Shown here piece after piece: positions 1 through 9,140 of a stretch of 64,000 nt of DNA. The notes under the pieces are model-generated. The model did not search any database. It was not told the origin of the DNA and saw only the letters and a list, made by a program, of their open reading frames with translations. The translations under genes and the position numbers were made by a program. Numbering within the stretch: the stretch's first letter is position 1; the number at the start of each line of letters is the position of its first letter. This DNA is from RYN-230 sp963711705 (GTDB lineage: Bacteria > Actinomycetota > Actinomycetes > Streptosporangiales > Streptosporangiaceae): NCBI GenBank assembly GCA_963711705.1, contig CAVQFM010000014.1, positions 291,372-355,371 on the forward strand, read 5' to 3'.

Positions 1-372
1 TTCCGGGGGACCCTCGACTTGCTAGTGGACGGCAGTGTGCCGATGGGCGCGGCCAGCGTGTCGTCGGTGACCTCCCGCAAGCTCGCGGCCACCGCCACCG
101 GCCTGCCGTCCGGCGCGGTCCTTCAGGTGCTCCAAGGCGCGGTCGACTACGCCGGCCAGAACGCGCCGACCGATGACGTGAAGCTCATCGGGTCCTACAC
201 TCCCGCGCAGCTGGCAGGCGGCCAGATCACCCAGACAGTCTCCACCACGGTGGACAGTTTCCTGCGGACCCAGGTCATCTCCTCCACCGGCGCGATCATC
301 GCCACCTCCAACCCGGTCTGGCTGCTGCGCAAGACTCCGCCAACCGGCATCCCCGCGGCCCGGGCCGCCTGA
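1..372 (+). CDS. C-terminal part of an unidentified protein
   Basis: The frame is open from the first base of the window and stops at 370-372, so this is the last ~123 codons of a gene that begins outside. The protein is hydrophilic, rich in Ala, Thr, Val and Gly, with no membrane segment. Its tail contains an ITxTxxTxxD-like stretch followed by SNPVWLLRK. That ending resembles the C-terminal beta domain of secreted PHP/CehA-type metallohydrolases, but the match is from memory and weak. The gene converges on the minus-strand glycosyltransferase that ends at 386, leaving only 13 bp between the two stops. No function is assigned. Confidence 0.6.
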   Translation, partial: FRGTLDLLVDGSVPMGAASVSSVTSRKLAATATGLPSGAVLQVLQGAVDYAGQNAPTDDVKLIGSYTPAQLAGGQITQTVSTTVDSFLRTQVISSTGAIIATSNPVWLLRKTPPTGIPAARAA

Positions 373-385
373 CCCCGCAACCGGC

Positions 386-1279
386 TTAGCGCGCGGGTCG
401 CAGGCCCTGGGTCAGACGCTGCCTGAACACCATGCGGCCGTACGCCATTAGGTCGAGGGTGTATCGCTTCCATAGCCGACGCGGGTCCCGGTATAGACGG
501 TAGGCCCAGTTCAGCCGCCTCTTCTCCATCCAGTGGGGATACCAGTCCACGCGCTCTGCGAGATGGTCGAGGTAGCTGCCGCCGGTGATGATCACCGGCA
601 CATCGAGCTGGTCGGCCACCTGCCACACCCACGTCTGCTGCATCGGCGTCGGGATGGAGACGTGCAGGATGTCAGGCTGGGCCGCGTTGATGGCCTTAAT
701 CATCATGGACATGTCGGACTCGTCGAAGGTTCCGGGATGCCCGCGCATTACGTCCCAATGACCGTGCAGCGTTCCGGCGATAGGCAGGCCGGGAAACGCT
801 TCTGTCGCGTTCGCCGCCGCTCGCTCCGCGACTCCTTCGCCGCACCCGAACAAGAAGTTCCGGAACCCGTGCTCGGCTGACATCGCAAACATCAGCGGGC
901 AGATCCTGCCATTCCCCTGCCGGGTGGGCACGGGGAGGCCGACCCAGCGCGCGCCCAAGACGACGCCCCACCCATCCGGCAGCACCACGTCGAAGCGGTT
1001 GATCTTCTCGATCAGCCCTGCAGTACGGTGAGCTCGCAACACGTAGTCGGGGTTGATAAACGATATAGTCAGCCGAGACCGGTTCTCCACCGCCGTGCGG
1101 ATAGCGTCGAGGAAGGCCTCATCGGTGAGGCAGGACAAGCCGATCTCCAGGAAGGTCCGCTTCCCGGCCCGGGCCTCGGCGGCCAGCTCTTTCGGGAAGG
1201 TGCGGGGCTGACCAGCCTCCCTGGCGGCAACGCCGCCCTGGCGGCCCGCGGCCGCCTCGTCTCCAGCGGGCTGGTTCAT
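386..1279 (-). CDS. WecG/TagA/CpsF family glycosyltransferase (GT26)
   Basis: This protein of 297 aa should add a sugar to an undecaprenyl-diphosphate-linked precursor at the inner membrane face. Family features in order are an INPDYVLRAHR block, the DVVLPDGWGVV motif, RQGNGRI (the G-R region near the sugar-nucleotide site), FLFGCGEGV, a ...QPDILHVSIPTPMQQ segment and a basic aromatic tail (EKRRLNWAYRLYRDPRR). ATG at 1279 is preceded by GGGGAGG with 8-nt spacing and is preferred. A GTG at 1303 that overlaps the epimerase stop (GTGA) is the alternative and adds 8 residues. It lies 20 bp downstream of the epimerase and is last in a three-gene minus-strand group with the priming transferase. Confidence 0.88.
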   Translation of the reverse strand: MNQPAGDEAAAGRQGGVAAREAGQPRTFPKELAAEARAGKRTFLEIGLSCLTDEAFLDAIRTAVENRSRLTISFINPDYVLRAHRTAGLIEKINRFDVVLPDGWGVVLGARWVGLPVPTRQGNGRICPLMFAMSAEHGFRNFLFGCGEGVAERAAANATEAFPGLPIAGTLHGHWDVMRGHPGTFDESDMSMMIKAINAAQPDILHVSIPTPMQQTWVWQVADQLDVPVIITGGSYLDHLAERVDWYPHWMEKRRLNWAYRLYRDPRRLWKRYTLDLMAYGRMVFRQRLTQGLRPAR

Positions 1280-1299
1280 GATCGCGTCCTCCCCGGGCT

Positions 1300-2223
1300 T
1301 CACAGGAGCCCCTCGAATGCCAGCAGTTCACGAAGCCCGGCCTTGAGGTCATATTCGGGCTGCCAGCCGGTCGCCTGCATCAGCTTGCCAGGGTCGGCAA
1401 TGAGGTGGCCATCTCCGGGTCGCCTGCGTTCGGGATCCTCCCTTAGGGCCAGCGGTTCGCCGCGGAGACTCTCGATGATGGCCAGGACGTCACCGATAGT
1501 GGTCCCCGTGCCCGTTCCGACGTTGAATACATCGAAGCCATGCCCGGAGGCAGTGGCCACGATTGCCTTCGCGGTGTCAGTGACGAAGATAAGGTCGCGC
1601 TGAGGCCAGAGATTGCCGAGCTCGATCGGCTGGCCCGCGCGCATGGCCGCTACGATCGCCGGGAGCACATGGGGGTTCGTCTCCCGGGGGCCATAGGTGT
1701 TGAACAGCCGGGCCACCACGGTGCGAACGTCAGGCCGGTCAGCGTGGAAACGGGCCACGATCTGCTCGCCCATCCACTTAGAGATACCGTAGATCTCGTC
1801 GGGCTTAGGCTGGGCGTTCTCCGCCCAGCGCTCGTCGCCGAATCCGTAGATCGCGCCGCTGGAGGGAAACACGAATGCTGTCAGCGGCGCGGAGCGAACC
1901 GCACGGATAACGCTTTCCAGCCCCAGCACGTTGACGTCAAGGGCTTCTTGCGGGTGCGCGTTGCAATAAGGAATGAAATGAAGCGCTGCCATATGGAAGA
2001 CAGTGTCGGGCTCAAAGTCGGCCACCGGCTGGAGATCCTCAGCGCTTCGGATATCGGCTTCCAGCAAAGCGACCCGGCCAGTAGACATAACCCGCTCAAG
2101 GTATTCACGTCGTCCGAGCCGGCAGTCGTCGACCACCATTACGCTCGCACCGGAATCCACCACCAAGTTGACCAGATGCGACCCGATGAAGCCCGCTCCG
2201 CCAGTGATCAGTACACGTTCCAT
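1300..2223 (-). CDS. NAD-dependent nucleotide-sugar epimerase/dehydratase
   Basis: Extended SDR enzyme of 307 aa that should interconvert or dehydrate a nucleotide-activated sugar for the polysaccharide locus. The N-terminus carries the Rossmann motif GGAGFIGSHL, followed by a VVDDCRLGRREY loop. The catalytic Ser and YxxxK are seen as PSSGAIYGFGDER and YGISKWMGE. The C-terminal half has RLFNTYGPRE and a DLIFVTDTAKAIV stretch typical of GalE/GDP-mannose dehydratase-like enzymes. The start at 2223 is the ATG directly before the Rossmann motif and has an AAAGGAAG ribosome site. An in-frame upstream extension lacks family sequence. Substrate specificity cannot be read from sequence. Confidence 0.88.
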   Translation of the reverse strand: MERVLITGGAGFIGSHLVNLVVDSGASVMVVDDCRLGRREYLERVMSTGRVALLEADIRSAEDLQPVADFEPDTVFHMAALHFIPYCNAHPQEALDVNVLGLESVIRAVRSAPLTAFVFPSSGAIYGFGDERWAENAQPKPDEIYGISKWMGEQIVARFHADRPDVRTVVARLFNTYGPRETNPHVLPAIVAAMRAGQPIELGNLWPQRDLIFVTDTAKAIVATASGHGFDVFNVGTGTGTTIGDVLAIIESLRGEPLALREDPERRRPGDGHLIADPGKLMQATGWQPEYDLKAGLRELLAFEGLL

Positions 2224-2436
2224 TGAGTTAAGCTTCCTTTCCCCGCACCCACCCGTCCAGCACACCAGTGGGCCATCCCTCTGGGGAAACCATCCCAGAA
2301 GGCCCACCAGGGGCACTATTAAACACCAACAGGCCCAATTGATCCATCTTTTGTAGCATCTACTTCATGCTGTCTTCCGGCGTCCCCGCAGATCCCGTGT
2401 ACGGTAAATGGAACGGCTGCCCGGGGCGGCCGCGGC

Positions 2437-3960
2437 TCAGTACGCGCCGGTCCCACGCGCGACGGCCCGCGCAGTCTTCCACAAGATCTGGAGGTCCAGG
2501 GCCAGCGACCAGTTCTCGACGTAGCGCAGATCCAGGCGGACCGATTCCTCCCAGGGCAGGTCCGCTCGCCCGCTGATCTGCCATAGGCCGGTGAGCCCCG
2601 GCCTGACTGCCAGCCGGCGCGGCACGTACTCGCCGGACATAGCCGCCTTCTCGTACGGCAGCGCTGCCCAGGGGCGGGGGCCGACCAGCGACATCTCACC
2701 GCGCACGACGTTGAACAGTTGCGGGATCTCGTCGAAGGACCAGTGGCGCATCCACGCGCCCAACCGGGTGAGCCGGGGGTCTCGGCGGATCTTGAAAAGG
2801 ACCCCGTTTACCTCGTTGAGGCCTTCCAGGTCCGCCTTCCGGGCCTCGGCGTCCACCACCATGCTGCGGAACTTGTACACAGTGAACGGGAGGCCATCCT
2901 TGCCGATCCGGAGCTGGCGGAACAGCACTGGCCCGCCGTCGGAGAAGTGGATCGCGCAGGCGAGCACGACGAGCAGCGGCGAGACCAGGAGCAGCGTCAA
3001 CGCCGCCAGCGCCCGATCGAACACCGCCTTAAGGATCCGCTGCGGCCCGGACAGCTTGGCACGATCAAGATGGACCAGGGGCAGCCCCGCCACGTGCCGG
3101 ATCGTGGTGCGCGGCCCGGCTACGTCGAGCAGTGCAGGGGCGACACACAAGTCGGTGCCGGTCCGCTCCAGCGCCCAGGCGAGCTCGCGGAGGCGGCTGC
3201 TGTCCATCTGCGTGCAGTTCACCACCGCCACTGTGTCGGCCCGGAAGCGGTGCACGGTCGCGGTTACGCTGTCTACCCCGCCGCCCACCGGGACCCCAGC
3301 AACCTCGGGCAGGCGGCGCCGCCCACCCGGCACGCACGCGGCCACGATTTTCAGGCCGTGCGAGCTGTCCCGGCTCAGCGCTGTGATCATTTCGGTCACC
3401 GCGCGGGCAGGCCCGACAAGTATGGTCCGGCGGGTATCAATCCCGAGGCGCCGCCGGCTGTAGAGGCGTTTGCGGAGCCTGTACCGGGCGAGCATGTTCA
3501 AGGCGGTCAGGGAGGGCAATGCGAGGACCACGTATCCGCGCGCCAAGTCCAGTTTCGCCGCATAAGAAAAAATGGCGACCGCTGCCGTCAGGCTCACACC
3601 CGCCCGCATGATGCGGTGGAACTCCTCGGCCCCGCCGCCCACGATGCGGCTGTCGTATCCCCCGGACAGTGCGACTGCGCCCCACCACAGCAGGGGAAGG
3701 CAGACCGTCAGCACCATGTACACATCGGGCGGGTCGATACGCGCGTGGTAGCGGATCTCGTACGCCGCCACCCCGGCCAGCATAGCGCAGGCCACATCGA
3801 CGACGACCGCCAGCGTGAGATAGCGGCTGGTCCAGACTGACGCAGCCTGGACAGCCCCTGGCGGGCCAGCTGCCTGCGCCAGATCGCGGCGACCGCCGAT
3901 CACCAACCGAGATGCACTCACCTCGATACCCCGCTCGCACTTCCCACCTAGGTTTCCCAC
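2437..3960 (-). CDS. polyprenyl glycosylphosphotransferase (priming sugar transferase)
   Basis: At 507 aa this is the usual length of WbaP/CpsE-type enzymes, which start a repeat unit by moving sugar-1-phosphate from a UDP-sugar to undecaprenyl phosphate. The N-terminal half has about four membrane helices (residues ~45-145) and a Rossmann-like central domain. After another helix (ALAALTLLLVSPLLVVLACAI) comes the catalytic Bac_transf domain with FRQLRIGKDGLPFTVYKFRS, the PRLTRLG segment, SFDEIPQLFNVVRG, MSLVGPRP and the RPGLTGLWQ ending. The start is GTG at 3960; a GTG at 3921 also fits. It is first in the minus-strand group and is divergent from the export operon, which suits a priming enzyme. 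Confidence 0.92.
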   Translation of the reverse strand: MGNLGGKCERGIEVSASRLVIGGRRDLAQAAGPPGAVQAASVWTSRYLTLAVVVDVACAMLAGVAAYEIRYHARIDPPDVYMVLTVCLPLLWWGAVALSGGYDSRIVGGGAEEFHRIMRAGVSLTAAVAIFSYAAKLDLARGYVVLALPSLTALNMLARYRLRKRLYSRRRLGIDTRRTILVGPARAVTEMITALSRDSSHGLKIVAACVPGGRRRLPEVAGVPVGGGVDSVTATVHRFRADTVAVVNCTQMDSSRLRELAWALERTGTDLCVAPALLDVAGPRTTIRHVAGLPLVHLDRAKLSGPQRILKAVFDRALAALTLLLVSPLLVVLACAIHFSDGGPVLFRQLRIGKDGLPFTVYKFRSMVVDAEARKADLEGLNEVNGVLFKIRRDPRLTRLGAWMRHWSFDEIPQLFNVVRGEMSLVGPRPWAALPYEKAAMSGEYVPRRLAVRPGLTGLWQISGRADLPWEESVRLDLRYVENWSLALDLQILWKTARAVARGTGAY

Positions 3961-4749
3961 CCCGAGCCGAATTTACCTCCCATACATCTGGGGGTAGACA
4001 GCTATTTACGCAACGGTCGCCATCTTAGGACAAGCCTGGCGCTGATTTGAAGACTTGACCTGCATTAATTTCTGCAGTTACGCCAAGTAGATGATGTAGT
4101 AACAAGACGTTAACGACCTCGGCGGGTGGGTCTTCTCGCGCCCGTTAAGGCTCAGCGCGCAGCATGCATTATTCCGGTCGAATTACTAGGTTATGACCCG
4201 AGGACGCAGGAGTGCTAGGCCGCAAGTCGGCACTGTGCATTATTCCGGTCGAATTACTAGGTTATTGACCAACCCAAGGACGCTGGAGTGCTAGGGCGCA
4301 AGTCGTCCGCTGCGCTAGGCCGTTCACTGGCCCGAGACCGGCTTGGCGGCCGATTCGTGTCTGAAGGGACACGGCAGTAACTGGCCAGACCGTCTGCCAT
4401 AACTCTATGTACTTGCCAGGCTGCATAGAGTGCTTGAGCGGTTGATATCTTTGAGTGTTAGTAAAATCTCTGCCAAAACGCGATGAGAGTTACTGGGAGC
4501 AGGCGCAGGCGCGTGAGGCGGCCCGGTCGGTGAGAACCCTCCGGCTAGAGTGGTTTCAGGTGGTGACCTCCCGGTTGGGGTTGAGGCTCGCTAGCCAATA
4601 CAACCTATGGACATGTTTGCTGATTCTCCGTACATTGTTGTCTCGATTGGGGTGCGTTCAGATACAGTTGGCTGACATGTCACCGAGCGGGGAACTGGTG
4701 GCGTCGCAATACCGCCTGCTCACAGGACACCCACGGGAGGAGCGGCGGT
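3961..4749. promoter_or_regulatory. Divergent control region of the polysaccharide locus
   Basis: About 790 bp separate the minus-strand priming transferase and the plus-strand Wzz-like gene. The base composition is clearly less GC-rich than the genes, with the tandem repeat at 4165-4305 and several AT-rich stretches (near 4060-4110 and 4400-4470). A 105-codon open frame at 4455-4772 overlaps the next gene and looks random, so I treat the region as regulatory or leader sequence. I cannot place a firm -35/-10 pair. Confidence 0.5.
4165..4305. repeat. Tandem 71-bp imperfect direct repeat
   Basis: An identical 30-mer (beginning TGCATTATTCCGG) occurs at 4165-4194 and 4236-4265. Similarity continues behind each copy through a GGACGC-GGAGTGCTAG-CGCAAGTCG block to about 4229 and 4304, so the unit is ~65-70 bp with a period of 71. 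It lies in the divergent control region of the two polysaccharide transcription units. Confidence 0.85.
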
Positions 4750-6600
4750 ATGACCGTGTCACAGGAGCCTGACTCATTCGAGTTCGCCGGCTATCTCGGC
4801 GTCCTGCGGCGGCGGTGGTGGGTCGTGCTGGTCCTGGCATGTGTGGGCATCCTGGCCGCCGGGGCCTACACTGCCACGGCGCCGAAGGCGTACACCGCGA
4901 CGGCTACCGTCAACGTCACGCCGACCGGGATCAGCCCGGCCCAAGGGGGCGCGGTCGCGGGCGGACGGACCAACAGCGCGGTCAACCTCGACACCGAGGC
5001 ACAGATCGTCAAGTCGAGCACAGTCGCGGCCATCGCGGCCCGGGCCCTGCACACCCCGCTGACTCCCACCGCCCTGCTGGGGAACGTGTCTGTTGCCGTT
5101 CCCGCGAACTCCTCGATCCTTCAGATCAGCTGCCAGGCCAGATCCGCGGCGCAGGCCTCGGTCTGCGCTAATGCCTTTGCCGCGGCGTACGTCCAAAACC
5201 GCAACGCCTCCGCAGCCGCCAGTATCGATAACGAGCTGAAAACGGTGCGTGGTGAGCTAACCAGCCTGGAGAAGAGCTATACCCGGCTGACTCTGCAGAT
5301 CAGGTCCCTCCCGGTCAATTCGCCGCAGCGGGCCAGCGCCCAATCCCAGCTTCAGTCGGATACTGGCCAGCTGAAGTCCCTCGCGAATGAGGCTGCCTCG
5401 CTGTCCGCTCAGGCGGCGGCGAACGCCGGGGGCTCGATCCTCACCAAGGCCACGCCGCCCACCACGCCGAGCAGCCCGAAGAAAAAGATCATCCTGATCA
5501 GCGGAGTGCTGGCGGGGTTGCTCATCGGCTTGATCATCGCGTTTGTGTGGGACAAGCAGGACACCCGGGTCAGGGGGACCAGGAATCTTGGGGACGCCCG
5601 TGCGCCGCTCCTGCTCAGCCTCTCCGGGAAGGACCTTGGCGCGGGACGGTTGGCTCCGCCGCGGTCCCCGGCAGGACTGGACTTCAGCGAGCTGGCCCGC
5701 TCCGCGGCCAGGGCCCTCGACCAGGACCACCACCTGCTCCTGGTGGCGGGAGCCTCGCCTGGGCAGGCCACCTCGGTCGTCGCGGTGAACCTCGCGGTGG
5801 CGCTGGCCCGGATTCACTCCTCGGTGATCCTGGTCTGCCCCAGCGGGCAGGGCACCGCGAGGCTCCTGGGCGTGCCGGAGTCCCGGACCCTGGACATGCG
5901 GGCCGCGGCCGAGCTGGCCGCTGGGCAGCTATCGGTAGAGGAGATCGCTCTCCAGCCGGCGGGTTTCCCCGGGCTCCGCGCCGTGGTCCTGGCCGAGGGG
6001 CTGTACGACCTGCAGCAGGGGCAGGCGCGCGTGCTGGCCGAACAGCTGCGCATCAGCGCCGCCTACGTGGTCGTGGAGGCGCCTGCGGGCAGCGCCGGCC
6101 TAGACACCCTGGCGCTAGCTGAGTACTGCGGCGGCGCCCTGCTGACCGTCGAGATTTCCGTGACCAGGCGGCCGGACATTGAGGAGAGCATCAACCGGAT
6201 CACCCGGCTGGGGACCCCGGTGCTCGGCCTGGTGGCGCTGCCCCGGATGAGCCTTCCGGCCCAAAAGGGGACGGTGCCATCCTCCGGCCCCGCCCGGCTG
6301 CGCAAGACCACTGGCCTCCTCGCCGCGGCACGCGGCAGGCCACGGCCGAAACCAGCAGCCCAAGACCGGAAGGATGGGGCCGAGGTGTCCGCCGTGCCAG
6401 CCGACGCCCCGGCACCCGGCAGGCCACGGCCCAAACCAGCAGCCCAGGACAGGACGGATGACGCCGCGGTGTCCGCCGTGCCAGCCGACGCCGCGGCACC
6501 CGGCAGGCCACGGCCCAAACCAGCAGCCCAAGGCAGGAAGGATGACGCCGCGGTGTCCGCCGTGCCAGCCGACGCCGCGGACCGGCCCAGCGGGAACTGA
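4750..6600 (+). CDS. Wzz-type chain-length protein with degenerate tyrosine-kinase-like domain and C-terminal repeats
   Basis: This 616-aa protein has a cytosolic start, membrane helix 1 (~22-42), an external alpha-helical Wzz-like region, helix 2 (~246-266) and a cytosolic P-loop-fold domain, the layout of fused Wzz/BY-kinase proteins that set polymer length. The kinase part looks inactive. The Walker A position (residues 334-342) reads GASPGQATS without the essential Lys, and the Walker A' position reads VILVCPSGQG instead of a DxD motif. No C-terminal Tyr cluster is present; instead three 28-residue Pro/Lys/Ala repeats end the protein. ATG 4750 follows GGGAGGAG. It is the first gene of the plus-strand operon. 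Confidence 0.85.
   Translation: MTVSQEPDSFEFAGYLGVLRRRWWVVLVLACVGILAAGAYTATAPKAYTATATVNVTPTGISPAQGGAVAGGRTNSAVNLDTEAQIVKSSTVAAIAARALHTPLTPTALLGNVSVAVPANSSILQISCQARSAAQASVCANAFAAAYVQNRNASAAASIDNELKTVRGELTSLEKSYTRLTLQIRSLPVNSPQRASAQSQLQSDTGQLKSLANEAASLSAQAAANAGGSILTKATPPTTPSSPKKKIILISGVLAGLLIGLIIAFVWDKQDTRVRGTRNLGDARAPLLLSLSGKDLGAGRLAPPRSPAGLDFSELARSAARALDQDHHLLLVAGASPGQATSVVAVNLAVALARIHSSVILVCPSGQGTARLLGVPESRTLDMRAAAELAAGQLSVEEIALQPAGFPGLRAVVLAEGLYDLQQGQARVLAEQLRISAAYVVVEAPAGSAGLDTLALAEYCGGALLTVEISVTRRPDIEESINRITRLGTPVLGLVALPRMSLPAQKGTVPSSGPARLRKTTGLLAAARGRPRPKPAAQDRKDGAEVSAVPADAPAPGRPRPKPAAQDRTDDAAVSAVPADAAAPGRPRPKPAAQGRKDDAAVSAVPADAADRPSGN
6334..6585 (+). repeat. Three in-frame 84-bp tandem repeats
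   Basis: Units start at 6334, 6418 and 6502, each beginning GGCAGGCCACGGCC and encoding GRPRPKPAAQ followed by a K/TDDAAVSAVPADA-type segment. They form the last 90 residues of the Wzz-like protein. The constant period of 28 codons keeps the frame, so copy number could change without breaking the gene. Confidence 0.9.
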
Positions 6601-6603
6601 ACG

Positions 6604-7674
6604 ATGCGGACGGCCTGGACGACATCGACACGAAGCGCCGTGGCGCTGCTGGCGGCGGCGGCAGGCCTCGCCATCGGCGGCTGTGGGGGCGGCCCGGCTG
6701 ATCTCATGACACCGGCTGCCCAGCGCGCTACCTCGGCGGCCTCGGAGCCGGGCAGCAGTGCCTCACCCGCGGTGCCCTCGAGCAGCACGCTGCTGGCCCC
6801 GCTCACCGGCCTGCCCGCCACCGGCGCGCGGGCCGCGGGCCGCCCGGCGGTCGCCGTGCCCCTCTCCGGGGACCAGCTGCAGGGCCTTGGGCCCGCGGAC
6901 GTGGTATTCGAGGAGATGACCTCCCCGCTGCGCTATATCGCGGTGTTCCAGTCCCGCAATGACGCCTCGGTGGGGCCGGTGGGGCAGACCCGTCCCACGG
7001 ACGGGCAGGTCCTGTCTGTCCTGCATCCGCTCATCGCTTATGACGGCGGCACCCCCTCGTTCGTCAAGGTCCTGGACAGGACTCAGGTAGTGGACGTGGG
7101 CTCGGCCCGCTATCCCGTGCTGTACCGCACGGGCGCTCACGGGCCAACCGTCTCGACGAGCGACATCAGGCGGGCCGCCCGGGGCACCGCGCCCCCACAG
7201 TTGTTCACCTACCAGGGCCCCGGCATAGGCGAGGAGGAGGGCTTCGCCAGCACCGGGTCCTGGCGGTCGTCCAGCCTGAAGATCACTGCTCCGGGACAGG
7301 CTGCCCAGGCCTGGGCGTTCAGCGCGCGCGGCCACCACTGGCGTCTGGTGTCCGGCGGGCCGTCCGTGCTGGCGGCCAACATCGTGGTGCAGAAGGTCCC
7401 CTACAAGACCGTATTCCTCAGCCGCAAGTACGGCCTCGCCACGACCAGCGCCCGGGTCATCGGCTCGGGTCCCGCGCTCATGCTGTCGGAGACGGGCCCA
7501 GCCGACCGGAGCACCGGCGTAGCGGTCAACGGGACCTGGTCTAAGCCGGGGATTCATGCTGTGACCAACTATCTCGACGCGCATAACCACCCAGTCGGCT
7601 TCCGGCAGGGCGCCACCTGGGTGATCCTCGCCCCGCCGGGGACGCAGGTCAGTACGGCCGGGAACAGGCCATGA
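6604..7674 (+). CDS. DUF3048 (YerB-like) lipoprotein
   Basis: At 356 aa it has a short basic N-terminus, a hydrophobic run and the lipobox-like LAIGGC, so it should be lipid-anchored outside the membrane. From residue ~62 the DUF3048 signature appears: LTGLPA, a PVAV-like strand, the GADVVFEEM-type segment (GPADVVFEEMTSPLRYIAVF), VGPVGQTRPTD and IAYDGG. The C-terminal half contains GTWSKPGIHAVTNYLD and ends GATWVILAPPGTQV, also typical of the family. The biochemical role of DUF3048 proteins is not established. It starts 3 bp after the Wzz-like gene and overlaps the next by ATGA, so it is co-transcribed with the export genes and may act on the external polymer or wall. Confidence 0.85.
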   Translation: MRTAWTTSTRSAVALLAAAAGLAIGGCGGGPADLMTPAAQRATSAASEPGSSASPAVPSSSTLLAPLTGLPATGARAAGRPAVAVPLSGDQLQGLGPADVVFEEMTSPLRYIAVFQSRNDASVGPVGQTRPTDGQVLSVLHPLIAYDGGTPSFVKVLDRTQVVDVGSARYPVLYRTGAHGPTVSTSDIRRAARGTAPPQLFTYQGPGIGEEEGFASTGSWRSSSLKITAPGQAAQAWAFSARGHHWRLVSGGPSVLAANIVVQKVPYKTVFLSRKYGLATTSARVIGSGPALMLSETGPADRSTGVAVNGTWSKPGIHAVTNYLDAHNHPVGFRQGATWVILAPPGTQVSTAGNRP

Positions 7675-9140
7675 CCGAGCCGACGGTCCTCGCCACCCCG
7701 GCGGCCATTCCGGAGTCCCTGGAGCCCAAGGACGGGGCACACCGCCGCCGCGGGAGCTGGCTGGCTCGCCATCCAGCCTGGCCGCTGACCCTCCTGCTGG
7801 CCGGGATCCCCTTGTGGTGGGCCCTGGGATTCGGCGATTACATCTTCATCTTGCTGTCCATCCCGATGGCCGCCCGGCTGTACGCGTGGAGCGCGCAGGG
7901 CAACCGCAGGATACGGGTGCCGCCGGGGTTCGGCCTGTGGCTGCTCTTCTTGCTCGTGGTCTTCGCCGGGGCGGCCACGTTGGCGGCGACCGCTCCCGGG
8001 ACCCTGTACAGCCCGGTCTCCAACCGAATCATCTCCTTCAGCGTTCGCACCATCGGGTACCTCGGTGACACGGCCCTGCTCCTGTTCGCGGGCAACCTCA
8101 CCGAGCGGGAGCTGCCCCGCAGGCGCCTGGCCTGGCTGCTCGGGCTGGTGGCCCTGTACGTCGTGGCCGGCGGCCTGGCCGGCGTATTCTTCAAGCACCT
8201 GCACTTCACTGCGCCGCTGGCCGCTATCGTTCCCAACCGGCTTCAGGCCGGTAACCTCGTCCTCCACGCGCAGCTGCATCCCGCCCTCGCCCAGCTGCAG
8301 AGCGTCCTCGGTACAGGCGGCCGCCCTAGCGCCCCCTTCACATACACCAACGAGTGGGGCAACTGCCTGGTCCTGCTGCTGCCCTGGCTGATCGCGCGAT
8401 GGTGGTTCCAGGGAACCCACAGGCAGCGGATGATCGCCCGGGCCGCCGTCGTCATCGCGGTCGTCCCCATCATTTTTTCGCTGGACCGCGGGCTGTGGCT
8501 CGCAATCATCGCTGCTATCTCCTACCTTGGGCTCCGCCTCGCGGCCCAGGGCCGCCTGGCCGTGCTCGGCGGCCTGATCGCGGCACTTGCCCTGGCCGCC
8601 ATCGTGATTGCGGTCACCCCCTTGCAGGGGATGATCACCAATCGGCTGGCCAATGGCGCCAGTGACGCCTCGCGCGGGTCCCTGGCCGTCGCCGCGACGG
8701 TCGACGCTGCGGCCTCCCCACTCGTCGGCTACGGGGATACCAGGCACCAGCAGGGCAGCGTCCAGTCCCTCTCAGTGGGCCGCTCGGCCAAGTGCCCGAC
8801 CTGCGGACAGCGAACCATCGGCGGGAACGGGCAGCTGTGGCTGCTGCTGATCTCGGATGGCTTCCTGGGCGCAGGGCTGTACGTTGGCTTTTTTCTCTAC
8901 GGCTTCTGGCGGTACCGGCGGGATAGGACGCCCTACGGGCTGGCTGGGCAGCTCACCCTGCTCGTGACGTTCGTCCTCATGTTGTCCTACACCGCCACCG
9001 GGGCGCCGCTTGGCTTCACCATGCTCGCGCTCGCGATGCTCTGGCGAAACGCTCAGGCCCGGCGCCCGCAGGTCGCGGAGCCGGCACCAGAGCTGGGCGG
9101 ATCAGCCGCGTCACACAGGCTGGCCGGGGAGCTGGGCTGA
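7671..9140 (+). CDS. O-antigen ligase/polymerase-like membrane protein
   Basis: This 489-aa protein has about ten or more hydrophobic segments and a large external loop in the second half, the topology of Wzy polymerases and WaaL-type ligases. Characteristic positions are a FTYTNEWGNCLVLLLPWLI segment and a later conserved loop followed by GGNGQLWLLLISDGFLGA. That loop holds a small KCPTCGQ pair of cysteines, unusual in this family. It overlaps the DUF3048 gene by ATGA and the flippase by TGATG. In context it most likely polymerises repeat units delivered by the flippase; a ligase role is the alternative. Confidence 0.8.
   Translation: MTEPTVLATPAAIPESLEPKDGAHRRRGSWLARHPAWPLTLLLAGIPLWWALGFGDYIFILLSIPMAARLYAWSAQGNRRIRVPPGFGLWLLFLLVVFAGAATLAATAPGTLYSPVSNRIISFSVRTIGYLGDTALLLFAGNLTERELPRRRLAWLLGLVALYVVAGGLAGVFFKHLHFTAPLAAIVPNRLQAGNLVLHAQLHPALAQLQSVLGTGGRPSAPFTYTNEWGNCLVLLLPWLIARWWFQGTHRQRMIARAAVVIAVVPIIFSLDRGLWLAIIAAISYLGLRLAAQGRLAVLGGLIAALALAAIVIAVTPLQGMITNRLANGASDASRGSLAVAATVDAAASPLVGYGDTRHQQGSVQSLSVGRSAKCPTCGQRTIGGNGQLWLLLISDGFLGAGLYVGFFLYGFWRYRRDRTPYGLAGQLTLLVTFVLMLSYTATGAPLGFTMLALAMLWRNAQARRPQVAEPAPELGGSAASHRLAGELG

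Noticed and set aside
4455..4772. 105-codon plus-strand frame before the Wzz-like gene
   Set aside because: It overlaps the well-supported start at 4750, has no ribosome site, no family resemblance and random-looking composition.
6334..6585. Regular repeats considered as a CRISPR array
   Set aside because: They are contiguous in-frame 84-bp units without spacers and encode a protein repeat; no cas genes are in the window.
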